DNA of 64,000 bases from a virus, in IMG/VR virus record IMGVR_UViG_3300034101_005859, positions 62,001 to 126,000 of that record; one strand, written 5' to 3'. Positions within the stretch are counted from its first letter, which is position 1. Each line of letters starts with the position of its first letter. The position numbers were made by a program, and so were the translations under genes. Below are positions 10,423 through 19,617 of the stretch, piece by piece. The notes below the pieces were generated by a model. That model was given only the letters and a program-made list of their open reading frames with translations. It searched no databases and was not told where the DNA came from.

Positions 10423-10941
10423 TTATTCCTTTTTCTTTTTGGCCTGATTTATTGCCCTGATAATTTCCTTGCGATTAAAATTACTCTCATCTGTGCCAAT
10501 ATTTATGTTGTTTTGTTGCAAAGCGTTCAAATGCGGACCTGAATAAGCATATGCGTTTTTCAATTTCAATCTGGTCATCAAGTCTGCTGCCTTTAACATC
10601 TTATCCTGAAGATCAACTTTGGTTTTAATTAAATTTACAAGAGCTTCCTTTGAAGATGTTGTCGCATCACCATCATTCAAAACCATATCTGCAAATGTAT
10701 CAATAAATTCACTAACTTGTTTTCTATCATCACGCATATTAGTCAATATTTCTTCAACAACATCGAGATACTTTTCATCTGATATAAGATGATTATTATC
10801 TGCTGGTGGATTTTGAGGAACATTGATGTTCATGGGAGGCATCAAATTTTCCATCATGTCATTTTCAATATAGGTTGTTTCCTCAACCTTTTCTGGTATA
10901 ATGACTTCTGTGTTTTCACTTATTTTTTCTGTATTTCTCAT
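10423..10941 (-). CDS. Hypothetical helical protein
   Basis: 172 residues. The N-terminal ~55 residues are acidic and Pro/Asn-rich. Residues ~60-135 are predicted helical with heptad-like spacing, and the tail is basic (ending KKKKE). It is the first gene of the leftward virion block and faces a divergent gene across a 41-bp gap, so promoters for both directions must lie at 10,942-10,982. No family recognised. Confidence 0.7.
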   Translation of the reverse strand: MRNTEKISENTEVIIPEKVEETTYIENDMMENLMPPMNINVPQNPPADNNHLISDEKYLDVVEEILTNMRDDRKQVSEFIDTFADMVLNDGDATTSSKEALVNLIKTKVDLQDKMLKAADLMTRLKLKNAYAYSGPHLNALQQNNINIGTDESNFNRKEIIRAINQAKKKKE

Positions 10942-10982
10942 TGCTTAAATATATAGAGTTAGGTCTGCATAAATGGTAAAAT

Positions 10983-11276
10983 ATGTCAACAAAGAACCAA
11001 CTACAAGATAACCTAGATTCTCTTTTAGAGAAGGTTTCAAGACATGATGAACGCATCATGTCTCTTGCTGACGAAAAGGACAACATATTTAATGAGATAG
11101 AACAAATTAAAACTGAATTTTCTAATCTCAAATTAAATCTTGAATCATATAAGTTAAAAGTTGAAAACATTCATGGTTTTTGGGAAAAACTTTTTGATGG
11201 TGGATGGAAAATAGCTCTTATGGTTTTGGGGGCATTAATTTTATATATGTTAAAACTTCAAAGCCCTCCTAGCTAA
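10983..11276 (+). CDS. Coiled-coil protein with C-terminal membrane anchor (XhlA-like layout)
   Basis: 97 residues. Residues ~5-65 form a predicted coiled coil, and residues ~73-92 (WKIALMVLGALILYMLKL) form one transmembrane helix near the C-terminus. This topology matches XhlA/haemolysin-type phage proteins that assist holins, but no sequence motif proves it. It has its own upstream region with ATAAATG 8 nt before the ATG, close to a late-promoter box. Confidence 0.7.
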   Translation: MSTKNQLQDNLDSLLEKVSRHDERIMSLADEKDNIFNEIEQIKTEFSNLKLNLESYKLKVENIHGFWEKLFDGGWKIALMVLGALILYMLKLQSPPS

Positions 11277-11326
11277 AAAAGCAATTCAATCCATAAATAA
11301 AAACACACTTAGAAGCAGGGATCAAT

Positions 11327-12796
11327 ATGAAAAGCTTATTCTCAAAATATATCAAACTTCGTGAAGAAAGCGAAGAAGCCCCAGTTGGAGTTACAGCTAA
11401 GATAAAGCTGCAAAAAAAACAGGGAAGTAATGAATTTACTCCATTTATTATTGACAAGGACAATCATGCAAACTTAGCTCCTTTAATAGGAGCATTTCTA
11501 GATTCTGACAAAGTTGGATTAGGATACACCACAATAGACAGAAACAAGGGCGAAATAGAGCCGCAACTCAAGAAAAAATCAATATTTTTGACAGGAGGAG
11601 CAGTTAGGGACCATCTTCTTGGCAAGACTCCCAAAAACTACGATCTCGTAACTGATGCAACAGCTAGTGAGATCAGGATGATACTCAAATATTCAGGATT
11701 CAAGGAAGTAAAAGGCCAAATAGATAATAATAAATATGATGATTTACCCAATGATGTATCAGGTAAAAAGATTTTCTATGTGAGCAGAACCGATAAAAAA
11801 AGCAAAGAACTTGAAATTGTCGCAGTTGTAAAAGGACAACCTTTTAGACTTTCATCTATGACAAAGTCACCAAAGAGCAGATATTTTGATCCATCCGACA
11901 TTAAATTGGCATCCAGTGTAGAAGAAGATGCAATCAACAGAGATTTCACCATCAATGCAATGTACATTCCTTTAACCAACGATGATGGACCAAACAGCGA
12001 ATTAATCGATCCTTTCGGTGGAGCGCATCACCTGAAATCTGGAGAAATGAAAGCAGTTGGCGGCAAATTCGAGGACAGAATGCAGGAAGACCCAATGACA
12101 GCATTCCGTCTTGTCAATCACTTCAACCGTTTCGGCAAAGGTCAAAATGTACCTGAGGAATACTTAAAGCACATAGGATCTGAAGATGATTACGAAGATA
12201 TTTCTCCTGATAAAATCAAGGATGAATTCGTTAATGGTCTGGAAAATCCAGATGTCAATGCCAAAAAATTCTTGAAAACATATCACTCAACAGGTTTGTT
12301 AAACATCGTATTCCCAAATATTCATATAGATATTGAAGATGTTCCTAACGACATGAGATGTGATAGATGGATGGCTGCTGCTTGGATTCTTAGAAACAAC
12401 AACCCAACTGATGTTAAAGATGTGCTTATAGCAGGAGGGTGGAGCAAGCAGGAAGCAAGCGACATTGCATACCTCGTCAGATTCTATCAATGGGGCAAAT
12501 CAAAGTTTGACATAAATCAATTCTACAATATGATTCAGTCCCATACTGGTTTGACAAAAGCCAAAATCCGAGAATGGATGCATTTGGCAAATATGCATGG
12601 AAAAGAGGTTGACCAGTTTTTACATTTTAACAAAGATGATCTAAATTCGCACAACACAGATGAATTTGGCAACAAGAAGATCAATCCAATTTTCATACAA
12701 TTTCTTGGAAGAGAACCTGTTGGATCTGAACCTGATGAAATGAGAAAAATACTGATGACCAAAAGATGGAAAGAAATGAACGACAGAATTTTATGA
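11327..12796 (+). CDS. Class II nucleotidyltransferase: poly(A) polymerase / CCA-adding type (I)
   Basis: 489 residues; SD CAGGG before the ATG and a CATAAATA box about 37 nt upstream. The head domain has GGAVRD at 90-95, the metal-site region near 103-110 and the conserved RDFTINAM motif, followed by an EDPMTAFRLVNHFNRF-type neck helix. This is the PcnB/CCA-adding superfamily fold, which adds nucleotides to RNA 3' ends. The usual D-x-D metal motif reads N104-Y-D106, so the first Asp is replaced and activity may be altered. Its stop overlaps the HAD gene start (ATGA), suggesting joint expression. A tRNA lacking CCA is encoded at 54.8 kb. Confidence 0.85.
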   Translation: MKSLFSKYIKLREESEEAPVGVTAKIKLQKKQGSNEFTPFIIDKDNHANLAPLIGAFLDSDKVGLGYTTIDRNKGEIEPQLKKKSIFLTGGAVRDHLLGKTPKNYDLVTDATASEIRMILKYSGFKEVKGQIDNNKYDDLPNDVSGKKIFYVSRTDKKSKELEIVAVVKGQPFRLSSMTKSPKSRYFDPSDIKLASSVEEDAINRDFTINAMYIPLTNDDGPNSELIDPFGGAHHLKSGEMKAVGGKFEDRMQEDPMTAFRLVNHFNRFGKGQNVPEEYLKHIGSEDDYEDISPDKIKDEFVNGLENPDVNAKKFLKTYHSTGLLNIVFPNIHIDIEDVPNDMRCDRWMAAAWILRNNNPTDVKDVLIAGGWSKQEASDIAYLVRFYQWGKSKFDINQFYNMIQSHTGLTKAKIREWMHLANMHGKEVDQFLHFNKDDLNSHNTDEFGNKKINPIFIQFLGREPVGSEPDEMRKILMTKRWKEMNDRIL

Positions 12797-13386
12797 AAAA
12801 CTTTCTTGAATATCTGTGTATGAAAGAATCAACAGCGGAAAAAAGACTGGTCATTTACGATTTTGATGGAACATTGTTTCATTCACCAGAAGAACACAAT
12901 GGCAAACAAATGTATTATGACATCACCAATAAAAATTGGCCATTCAAGGGTTGGTGGGGAAGAAAAGAAACACTATCTCCTCCATTAGTTCCACAAAATC
13001 CAGATTCAAGCTGGTATGTGAGCAATGTTGTTGAATCACAGAAGAGTGATTCACAAGATTCTAATGCCACAGTAATCCTCATGACAGGCAGAGCAATTCA
13101 TCTTAAAAATCGTGTCATGGAAATTTTGGAAAATGCAGGAATGCATTTCCACGACACATTTTTTGCAGGACAACCGGGCACAAAGGGAGAAAACACCTTT
13201 GAAATAAAATCCAACAATATAAAAAATTTAATGAATTCTGATTATGAAGTATTAGAAATATGGGAAGACAGGCCCGAACATGTACATGAATTTTCAAAAC
13301 TTGGATTAAAACTTAAGGAAGAAAATCCAAATCTTAAAACAGTAATTATACATGATGTGAAAAGAGGCTCTAAAGAAAAATTCTGA
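12793..13386 (+). CDS. HAD phosphatase of the RNA-repair (HAD_SAK) type
   Basis: 197 residues, start ATG overlapping the preceding stop. HAD motif I is D23-F-D25-G-T, motif II is T98-G-R100, and EDRPEH near residue 160 supplies the acidic motif. The spacing, including the LFxxP segment after motif I and the W-E-D-R-P-x-H ending, fits the 'Swiss Army Knife RNA repair' HAD family. Coupling to a nucleotidyltransferase supports a role in healing RNA ends, for example after host anticodon nucleases. The first residues (MKNFLEYL) loosely resemble the head tag. Confidence 0.75.
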   Translation: MKNFLEYLCMKESTAEKRLVIYDFDGTLFHSPEEHNGKQMYYDITNKNWPFKGWWGRKETLSPPLVPQNPDSSWYVSNVVESQKSDSQDSNATVILMTGRAIHLKNRVMEILENAGMHFHDTFFAGQPGTKGENTFEIKSNNIKNLMNSDYEVLEIWEDRPEHVHEFSKLGLKLKEENPNLKTVIIHDVKRGSKEKF

Positions 13387-13403
13387 TCCTGTTAGGGGGA
13401 CGA

Positions 13404-13748
13404 ATGGGATATGAAGTTTACAGAAAAATAATCAAAGTTCTCAGGGAAAATCTACCTCCAGCATATCCAGTCATTGTTAGGCGTGTCAAACTGGTAGGAA
13501 TTGACGGAGACTGCATGTTGGACGAAAAGAAGTTCTACATCAGAATCAACAAAGAAATGGACGAAGGTTCAGCAATAGACTGCCTCATTCATGAATGGGC
13601 TCACGCCAGAGCTTGGAATCACCTTCATGATTCGCTAGACGACAAAGAATTTGAACTAAGATCGCACGATGCATCATGGGGAGTGGCTTATAGCGAGGTC
13701 TATAGGACATACGAACATCATTTCTTATTTGGAAAAGACTCAAAATAA
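13404..13748 (+). CDS. Small zinc-metalloprotease-like protein (HExxH)
   Basis: 114 residues; strong SD (TAGGGGG) 7 nt before the ATG. H63-E-W-A-H67 is a zinc-binding HExxH motif inside a helix, followed by a conserved-looking HDASWGVAYSEVYR segment that could supply a third ligand. It is a minimal SprT/ImmA-like metallopeptidase by layout. It sits 18 nt after the HAD gene and probably shares its transcript. Substrate unknown. Confidence 0.7.
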   Translation: MGYEVYRKIIKVLRENLPPAYPVIVRRVKLVGIDGDCMLDEKKFYIRINKEMDEGSAIDCLIHEWAHARAWNHLHDSLDDKEFELRSHDASWGVAYSEVYRTYEHHFLFGKDSK

Positions 13749-13764
13749 ATTACTACATTATCTC

Positions 13765-14637
13765 ATGAATTACTTCGTAAGCGTCAACCTAAAAGCATAT
13801 CACGATTGGCAACTAGAATTATTGATTGAAAGCTTCAACATTAATTCTGCCACCGACAAACTATTTGTCGGTATCAGCAAGGGTAGCTGCCACAGATACC
13901 CTTATATCAACCATGTTAATTCATTGAAAAATGGTTTCATTTACGATGATTTCGGCAAGAAAAAAGGTTTTGAACCACTTAACGAAATTTATCAAATCAA
14001 TCACTTGCTAATGACAAATAAAATGAAAACCCCATTGTGCGTCATAAAACCACATATGGTTATGAAGAAGCCAATAGAAAAACTAATTAAAACACTTGAT
14101 GCTAGAGCCTTCATATATGTCCAAGACCCATTTTTTACATTTGACAAAGCTGTTGAAAATTGTGGAGAATTCTGGAAAGAATTCGACAAGGAAAAAGAAC
14201 TATACGAAAACAATTGGTTTAACCTTGGAAAAGTCTATGTTCTGGCTGGATTCCCAGAATGGTTCGTTCAGAAAATAATCCGAATTGCCGAAACATTGAT
14301 CGTCAATCAAATCATGGCCAATAAAACTGTTTGGTCTGAAACAATTAGACTTGCTTGGGTTATGTCGATCATAGAATCGGCAAAAGACATAGAAATTATT
14401 CCAAACTTTGGACTTTCTGCCATCATGAATGATAGTACAGACTCAGTATTCATTGACTATGAACATGGACTTCCTCCAGATTTCAGCAATTCCATGTTCA
14501 CATTCCCGCCTCCAAAATTTATTTCTTTTGGAGACCCAATAGAAAAAATATCAACTTGCATCTCAACACCAAATTCACATTTCATGTCTAAGATGGCAAA
14601 AAATATTCTAAATAAAAGAAAAGTAAAAATTAAATAA
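13765..14637 (+). CDS. Putative glycosyltransferase-like protein
   Basis: 290 residues from an ATG 17 nt after the previous stop; a longer in-frame reading overlapping the protease gene is less likely. The opening, VSVNLKAYHDWQLELLIESF, resembles GT-A-type nucleotide-sugar transferases that begin with a beta strand and a Trp-Gln helix. No clear DxD was found, though several Asp pairs occur. The protein ends convergent with, and overlapping by 8 nt, the SpeD-like gene. Function is tentative. Confidence 0.55.
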   Translation: MNYFVSVNLKAYHDWQLELLIESFNINSATDKLFVGISKGSCHRYPYINHVNSLKNGFIYDDFGKKKGFEPLNEIYQINHLLMTNKMKTPLCVIKPHMVMKKPIEKLIKTLDARAFIYVQDPFFTFDKAVENCGEFWKEFDKEKELYENNWFNLGKVYVLAGFPEWFVQKIIRIAETLIVNQIMANKTVWSETIRLAWVMSIIESAKDIEIIPNFGLSAIMNDSTDSVFIDYEHGLPPDFSNSMFTFPPPKFISFGDPIEKISTCISTPNSHFMSKMAKNILNKRKVKIK

Positions 14638-15016
14638 TTACATTTTCAATCATTTTTGGCAATGAATCATTCCTGTCTATCAAAAAGTATCCCGCATGAA
14701 CCAAGTCCATGGTTTCCCTTACAAAGTTAAGGATTTTTTCTGCTGAAAAATCCTTGCAAGAATAAACATCCATTCTGATATATGGGTTTTCTTCTTTATG
14801 CCACACATGAATACTGGCGTGACTTGTCTCAATTACAACTGTTCCAGTAACACCTTCATTACCTTCTGTGTCACAATATCTCGCAACCGGATCAATCAAA
14901 ATTTGCATGTCTATAATATTAACAAGCTGCGTAAGCCATTTAACACACATATCGGCTGAAACAATGGGATTTCTTACTGTCGCATTCAAAACCATATGCT
15001 TATGATTTTTTTCCAT
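14630..15016 (-). CDS. speD: S-adenosylmethionine decarboxylase-like protein (SpeD family, I)
   Basis: 128 residues from the ATG with SD GAGG at 5 nt; an upstream TTG frame is unlikely. The motif E63-T-S65-H66 carries the serine that in SpeD enzymes self-cleaves to form the pyruvoyl cofactor, with H70 and C87 (VYSC) in the expected places. AdoMet decarboxylase makes decarboxylated SAM for spermidine synthesis. This copy has an untagged N-terminus, unlike the second SpeD at 21.6 kb. Confidence 0.75.
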   Translation of the reverse strand: MEKNHKHMVLNATVRNPIVSADMCVKWLTQLVNIIDMQILIDPVARYCDTEGNEGVTGTVVIETSHASIHVWHKEENPYIRMDVYSCKDFSAEKILNFVRETMDLVHAGYFLIDRNDSLPKMIENVII

Positions 15017-15076
15017 TTTTACCTCAAAAATAAAATCTAAATAGCTCAATCAAATTAGCTCTAGTTCGGTGTAAAC

Positions 15077-15310
15077 ATGCAAAGAATTTACCATGAAAAA
15101 GGTGTCATTCACATCACACAAGATGGCATTAATTTTACAATAAGTAATCAAAAAGAATTTTTGAACGCAATCAAAAAAATTAATGAAATTCATTTTGACA
15201 AAGATGAAAAAATAAATTTTTTCAAGAGAATGGGATTGATCGATCTATTACACCATTTCAGAAAAGAACAAATAATTTTTTATGATCGATATCGGTTAGG
15301 GAAATACTGA
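15077..15310 (+). CDS. Hypothetical protein
   Basis: 77 residues, Ile/Lys/Phe-rich, with a predicted beta hairpin followed by helices. The SD is weak (CGGTG). It lies 24 nt before the ClpP-like gene on the same strand. No family recognised. Confidence 0.6.
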   Translation: MQRIYHEKGVIHITQDGINFTISNQKEFLNAIKKINEIHFDKDEKINFFKRMGLIDLLHHFRKEQIIFYDRYRLGKY

Positions 15311-15334
15311 AAAAAATAAGAAAGGACATACAAA

Positions 15335-15937
15335 ATGTTCAAGAAGTTATTGGTTGATTCTGTCATACGAGCGAAACACAATGAACTGATTGATCAGCCA
15401 GTTATTGTTGTAGTCACTACATTTGATGACAATGGGGTGAGAATTTTCCGTGAAGATATGGAAAAGGCTCATCATACTGGTCAACCACTGATCCCTGTTC
15501 TTATCGACTCATACGGAGGAAGTGTTTATGGTTGCCTTAGTATGATTAACTATTTGAAAAAGGCATCTCTTCCAGTCCACACAATTGTTACTGGTAAAGC
15601 CATGTCTGCTGGAGCAATACTTTTCGGAATGGGAAAAACCAGATGGATGGCAGAACACGCCACACTCATGCTTCACGATGCGGCAACTTGGACAGGAGGA
15701 AAAATAGAAGAAGTTAAGAGTGATGCAAAAGAACTAGAAAGACTCAACAAGCTAATATTCAGTTTGTTGGCTGAAAACTGCGGCCAACAAACCGATTATT
15801 TTGATAAAATCATTCACGAAAAAGGACACGCAGACTGGTTTCTTACATCAAAAGAAGCAAAAAAACACAAAATTTGCACCAACATTGGAGTTCCAGAAAT
15901 GACTGCAACAATAAGAGTGACATATAGTTTTGCTTAA
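15335..15937 (+). CDS. ClpP-like serine protease
   Basis: 200 residues, the usual ClpP length; SD AAAGGA. The catalytic triad is visible: S91 in GKAMSAGA, H114 in LMLHDAA and D167 in the DWFLTSKEA segment. The strand-turn DSYGGSVYG also matches the family. ClpP-like peptidases form barrel oligomers that need an ATPase partner, or in phages act as prohead maturation proteases. It could be the enzyme that trims the N-terminal tags of the packaged proteins encoded downstream, but no fusion to a scaffold or capsid is present, so this is inference. Confidence 0.85.
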   Translation: MFKKLLVDSVIRAKHNELIDQPVIVVVTTFDDNGVRIFREDMEKAHHTGQPLIPVLIDSYGGSVYGCLSMINYLKKASLPVHTIVTGKAMSAGAILFGMGKTRWMAEHATLMLHDAATWTGGKIEEVKSDAKELERLNKLIFSLLAENCGQQTDYFDKIIHEKGHADWFLTSKEAKKHKICTNIGVPEMTATIRVTYSFA

Positions 15938-16029
15938 AGTTGGCTTTACAATCGATTCAATTCTCAGTAAAAAGTAAGTGTGTAATATGTCATCCGTCGA
16001 TGAAAGCAGCAAACAAAGGAGTTGTACAC

Positions 16030-16332
16030 ATGAGCAAAACAGTAAATTCAACTAAGCCAAAAAGAATTGTCGAAACCAAAGCATTTGATCAATGCTATGG
16101 TTTGGGCGAAGAAACGGTTAAAATAATTGACGCAGATATCGATCAAGTAATCTGCTTCATCGCCAAGAAAAATGACGAAGAACAAGTGTATTTCCCCAAA
16201 CCAGCCTCTCTTGCCCAAATTGAAGCAATCATTGAACTAATTCGGCGCAAAAAATTCAATCGATTTATGGACGAAGGTAAAATTGAAAAAGCACAAGAAT
16301 ATGCTAACAGAAAATTTCATGTTGAAAATTAA
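16030..16332 (+). CDS. Hypothetical protein
   Basis: 100 residues; the start is set by AAGGAG 8 nt before the ATG, which rejects a longer in-frame reading from 15,940. Predicted alpha/beta with a charged helical C-terminus. It is followed by a strong intrinsic terminator and is likely the last gene of the ClpP transcript. No family recognised. Confidence 0.7.
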   Translation: MSKTVNSTKPKRIVETKAFDQCYGLGEETVKIIDADIDQVICFIAKKNDEEQVYFPKPASLAQIEAIIELIRRKKFNRFMDEGKIEKAQEYANRKFHVEN

Positions 16333-16368
16333 TTTAATTTACATCGACCGATGTAATTAAATCCTACC

Positions 16369-16536
16369 TCAATGCCTCTTTTTCTTAGCGGGATGTTTAA
16401 CATCCCGCTTTTTCAACCATTCATTAAATCCAATAAAACCCTCCCCACACATGGGCATGGGTGATACCGGATCATGGAATTGCATGGGTATCGTTTTGTC
16501 AGGATACATTTTATATTTATTTTTTTTCTTTTTCAT
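16369..16536 (-). CDS. Small basic protein
   Basis: 55-codon ORF beginning with a Lys-rich run and ending PAKKKRH, with a Pro/Met-rich centre. It starts 3 nt after the stop of the GT8-like gene on the same strand, suggesting translational coupling, but no SD is visible. Its 3' part overlaps the terminator of the opposite-strand gene. Real status uncertain. Confidence 0.4.
   Translation of the reverse strand: MKKKKNKYKMYPDKTIPMQFHDPVSPMPMCGEGFIGFNEWLKKRDVKHPAKKKRH
16387..16413 (+). terminator. Intrinsic terminator
   Basis: A ten-bp stem (AGCGGGATGT against ACATCCCGCT, short loop) followed by five T on the plus strand. It ends the ClpP-gene transcript. Confidence 0.8.
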
Positions 16537-16539
16537 GAA

Positions 16540-17367
16540 TTATTTATGCAGATAAACACATTTAAGTTTTAGATTAGATTTGAAATCACCTGATCTAAAA
16601 TACTTTTTCCAAGAACGAATATAGTTGGGTGTCTGAGTGTGATGTATCAAACAATCCGTGAATCTTCTAGTAGTCTGTATTTCCCGAAAAGTTGAATGCC
16701 TGAAATTAATTTTATTGTCCAAAACAAACAATGTGAAAGCAATCTCTTCTCTTCCCCCCTTACCATTACTGCCCTCAAACCTTTCATAATCAGCCATCCA
16801 TCTTCCGACTGGATGATCAACACCTTTTACAGACATGCTCAAATCATAAACTTGACTACCATAATCACGAAGCAAACCCTTATTGAAAAGAACAACACCA
16901 GAATTGAAAGGTGTCACATCCAAGCCATTGTAAGGAAAATTATTGCCCCATCTACCCCATTCATTTATATCTGCAACCAAGTCATGATAATTCAAAGCAT
17001 TAAAAAATGGAGTCAAATCTCCAAATATGAATGTGTCAGCATCAAGAAGTAGTATTTGATCATCCTCAACATTCTGGAAAGCAATCCTGTGAATCGGGTG
17101 ATAACCCTTTTCTTCCTTCAAATCTAAATCATGCACAAAGTTAAATTCAACATCGAACTTTTTCAACGATTCAACAAATGTATCTTTACTAAAAATATCC
17201 AAACCAAAATCAAAATTCACAGGAGAATATCTATTATCATTCTGATTATCACACACATATAGAATTTCAACCTTAATGTCCTTGTTGAATTTTCTCAATG
17301 TATAAATACTGAACCAAGCCATCTGCATATAAAATGGCGATTCATTCAACAAATAAAGTATTTTCAT
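16540..17367 (-). CDS. Glycosyltransferase family 8-like protein
   Basis: 275 residues. A Rossmann-like N-terminus leads to D109-A-D111 in LLLDADTFIFGDL, the GT8 metal/nucleotide-sugar motif. It is followed by FNSGVVLFNK, also typical of the family, and a C-terminal H-H-T segment. It probably transfers a sugar to a host or phage surface molecule or to modified DNA. The start ATG lies 3 nt from the stop of the next upstream gene, so the two are co-expressed. Confidence 0.75.
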   Translation of the reverse strand: MKILYLLNESPFYMQMAWFSIYTLRKFNKDIKVEILYVCDNQNDNRYSPVNFDFGLDIFSKDTFVESLKKFDVEFNFVHDLDLKEEKGYHPIHRIAFQNVEDDQILLLDADTFIFGDLTPFFNALNYHDLVADINEWGRWGNNFPYNGLDVTPFNSGVVLFNKGLLRDYGSQVYDLSMSVKGVDHPVGRWMADYERFEGSNGKGGREEIAFTLFVLDNKINFRHSTFREIQTTRRFTDCLIHHTQTPNYIRSWKKYFRSGDFKSNLKLKCVYLHK

Positions 17368-17370
17368 TGG

Positions 17371-18321
17371 TCAAAAACCATAAATTCTTTTACACCATTC
17401 TTCGCCAAAATAATCTTTGGCAAAATCCCTGATGTTTTGCGCTTCTGGTAAAGTTCTGAATAATTCAATATATTCTTTACTTCTTTTCAAATCAACCTTT
17501 TCCATGTTGCCCTCAACCCTGCAATGAGGACAAATATGACTAGTATTGTTGCTCACTATCTTTGTTTGTCTTGCCCTATCAATCTCTTCCCTATCACTCG
17601 GCATACTAATCCTGAATACACGCTCAATATTCCATTTCATAAATTTTTTAAGATCTGAATCTTGGTAATTTCTTGTATCTCTGTTTGTGACCATAGCAAG
17701 ATAAATTGAATAAACATTGAAGTTATGGGCCTGCAATAACTCAAAATACCAACCATCATAATTCAATTCCTTGCCGACCTCAGAACCATTCGTGAAAGCA
17801 ACCCACTCGTCTATAATGTAAAAGGGCTTGTCATTCCACTTGTCGTTCTGTTCTACAAAATAAAGTTTGAAACTTGGACCTTGCAATTTTTCAGGTATCT
17901 CTCTGGCAACATCCTTGATTGTAATAAATGGTTCTTTAAGCACAATCGACCTATCTTGAAGCAAATAAAAACCGTTTAATGGCTCCTTGCTGTAAACTTT
18001 GTTTCTTATTGCGGCGCTAATTCCATGCGAAACCTGATGAGCCCATGTGATTTTGTTCCGATCATTATAATTGTGGCCAGCAACAATATGACTTTCCAAG
18101 TCTCCAAGAACAACACCCAAGTCAGGATTGCTCACCTCACGAATGCGACTTAACTTCTTCCATCTAGGCTCTTCTGTTAAAAATGGTTTTTCATTGGTCG
18201 AAACCTTGATTGCGACCTCTTCTTTGACAACATCATCAACCTTTGTTTGCTTTCTTCCACCAATTCCAAAAAAGAAAAAATACGATAAAATTAGCAAAAC
18301 AGCAATCATTATGTATTTCAT
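17371..18321 (-). CDS. Membrane-anchored or exported protein, function unknown
   Basis: 316 residues from the ATG preceded by GAGG at 7 nt; an ATG two codons earlier is too close to the SD. Residues ~3-20 form a hydrophobic signal/anchor (IMIAVLLILSYFFFFGIGG). The body has a His-containing motif WAHQVSHG and, near the C-terminus, a C-P-H-C pair that may bind metal. The family is not recognised; a periplasmic enzyme is possible. It lies between GT8-like and C39-like genes on the same strand. Confidence 0.7.
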   Translation of the reverse strand: MKYIMIAVLLILSYFFFFGIGGRKQTKVDDVVKEEVAIKVSTNEKPFLTEEPRWKKLSRIREVSNPDLGVVLGDLESHIVAGHNYNDRNKITWAHQVSHGISAAIRNKVYSKEPLNGFYLLQDRSIVLKEPFITIKDVAREIPEKLQGPSFKLYFVEQNDKWNDKPFYIIDEWVAFTNGSEVGKELNYDGWYFELLQAHNFNVYSIYLAMVTNRDTRNYQDSDLKKFMKWNIERVFRISMPSDREEIDRARQTKIVSNNTSHICPHCRVEGNMEKVDLKRSKEYIELFRTLPEAQNIRDFAKDYFGEEWCKRIYGF

Positions 18322-18338
18322 GACCATACCTCTAAAGG

Positions 18339-18965
18339 CTATATATTACCCTTTATGTAAACATAGGAACAAGGATAAATTTCTAAAGAACTTAACCAAA
18401 AAGCAACCCACCAGCTTCTTTTATTGCCACGCAAATCACCACTCCAATTCCAAGCTCTCTTAAACTCACTTTCACTTAATCCTTCAACTTCTCCATTACT
18501 TGGATTAGCAAAATAAATGAAACCATCTCCATATCCAACAACAACAATGTAATGCCAATTCCACTCTCCACTTCTAACCAATACTATTGAAGGCCTTCCA
18601 GAACTGATAATATTTTTCAAATGACTCAAATCACCCTTTTTCAATAATGCCGTAAAACCATAAGAAATCAAACAGTCTCTAATAAATGATGGAACAGTCA
18701 TCCCAAAATCCTTGCCATCCATAGTATACCAAACTGTTTTTGTCAATTTTTTCACATCGTCAATTTTCGCATCAACACCATAAAAACGAAGCAACATAGA
18801 AGTAGATGTTGGACCACATGTAATATCATCTGGTTGAATCAGCAAATCAACAAATTTATTCATGTAGTAAGGAGGATAATTCAAATTGCAAATATCATAT
18901 ATTATTGACGCTAAAGTCAAAGAAAGAATAAAAAATGTCACTCTTATAATTGCTGGAGGGAACAT
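18339..18965 (-). CDS. C39-like cysteine peptidase with N-terminal signal/anchor
   Basis: 208 residues from an ATG with AGG about 7 nt upstream. Residues ~6-24 are a hydrophobic export segment. The peptidase core shows C50 in ITCGPTSTS, H138 in NWHYIVVVGY and N154 in YFANPSNGE, the Cys-His-Asn/Asp triad of C39-type papain-fold peptidases. It may act outside the cytoplasm, perhaps on peptidoglycan peptides or a bacteriocin-like substrate. It is divergent from the gene at 18,967, with overlapping promoters. Confidence 0.7.
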   Translation of the reverse strand: MFPPAIIRVTFFILSLTLASIIYDICNLNYPPYYMNKFVDLLIQPDDITCGPTSTSMLLRFYGVDAKIDDVKKLTKTVWYTMDGKDFGMTVPSFIRDCLISYGFTALLKKGDLSHLKNIISSGRPSIVLVRSGEWNWHYIVVVGYGDGFIYFANPSNGEVEGLSESEFKRAWNWSGDLRGNKRSWWVAFWLSSLEIYPCSYVYIKGNI

Positions 18966-18966
18966 T

Positions 18967-19590
18967 ATGTACCTAATTACAGATGGTGATGACAAAACAT
19001 TAAAAAATGTTCTTTGGACAGAAAACTGCACAAATGAACAATTTGAAAATCCAAATTATCTATTCAGCGTTTATGATGATCCAATTTTGGCTCTTATGAT
19101 GAATGCAGCATACGAAGGATTCAAGAATCCTCACATCTGGAAAGTAGAAGGAGAAAAGACATTATCCTTTGGTTTTAGATATGAATGTAAAAAACTAAAG
19201 GCAATTAAAAGAATAGAAATCACAGAACCAACAAGTATTCAAAGAATAGCATTTTCCATACTTTGCAGCATTCATTTAATGAAAAATCAATTCTATAAAA
19301 TTTGGGCCAAGAATTATCTTAACGGAAACAACAGAACAAAAGAAACAGCAGACTGCGTCATGCAACAATTGCAAAACATTGAAATGAATAAGGCAAAAGA
19401 TCAACAAGAAGAATATGTCAGTTGCGGCATCGCATCAATTATGGCAGTATTAGTCGATTCTTGGCAGTTTTCAGCCAATGCGGCACACAGGGCCTACTAC
19501 GACAGTCCAGAAAAAGACAGAATCGATTTGATAAAACTGGCCAACATTGCATTCACAATAAGCCCAGAAGAAATTTCACAAGTTATCTAA
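18967..19590 (+). CDS. Conserved-type phage hypothetical protein
   Basis: 207 residues; start set by TGGAGGG before the ATG. A beta-rich N-terminus (first ~75 residues) is followed by a helical domain containing the pattern FSILCSIHLMKNQFYKIWAK. The C-terminus is helical. No enzyme motif was found. Confidence 0.7.
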   Translation: MYLITDGDDKTLKNVLWTENCTNEQFENPNYLFSVYDDPILALMMNAAYEGFKNPHIWKVEGEKTLSFGFRYECKKLKAIKRIEITEPTSIQRIAFSILCSIHLMKNQFYKIWAKNYLNGNNRTKETADCVMQQLQNIEMNKAKDQQEEYVSCGIASIMAVLVDSWQFSANAAHRAYYDSPEKDRIDLIKLANIAFTISPEEISQVI

Positions 19591-19617
19591 AAAATTATTT
19601 TGATTCATAGATAATTC

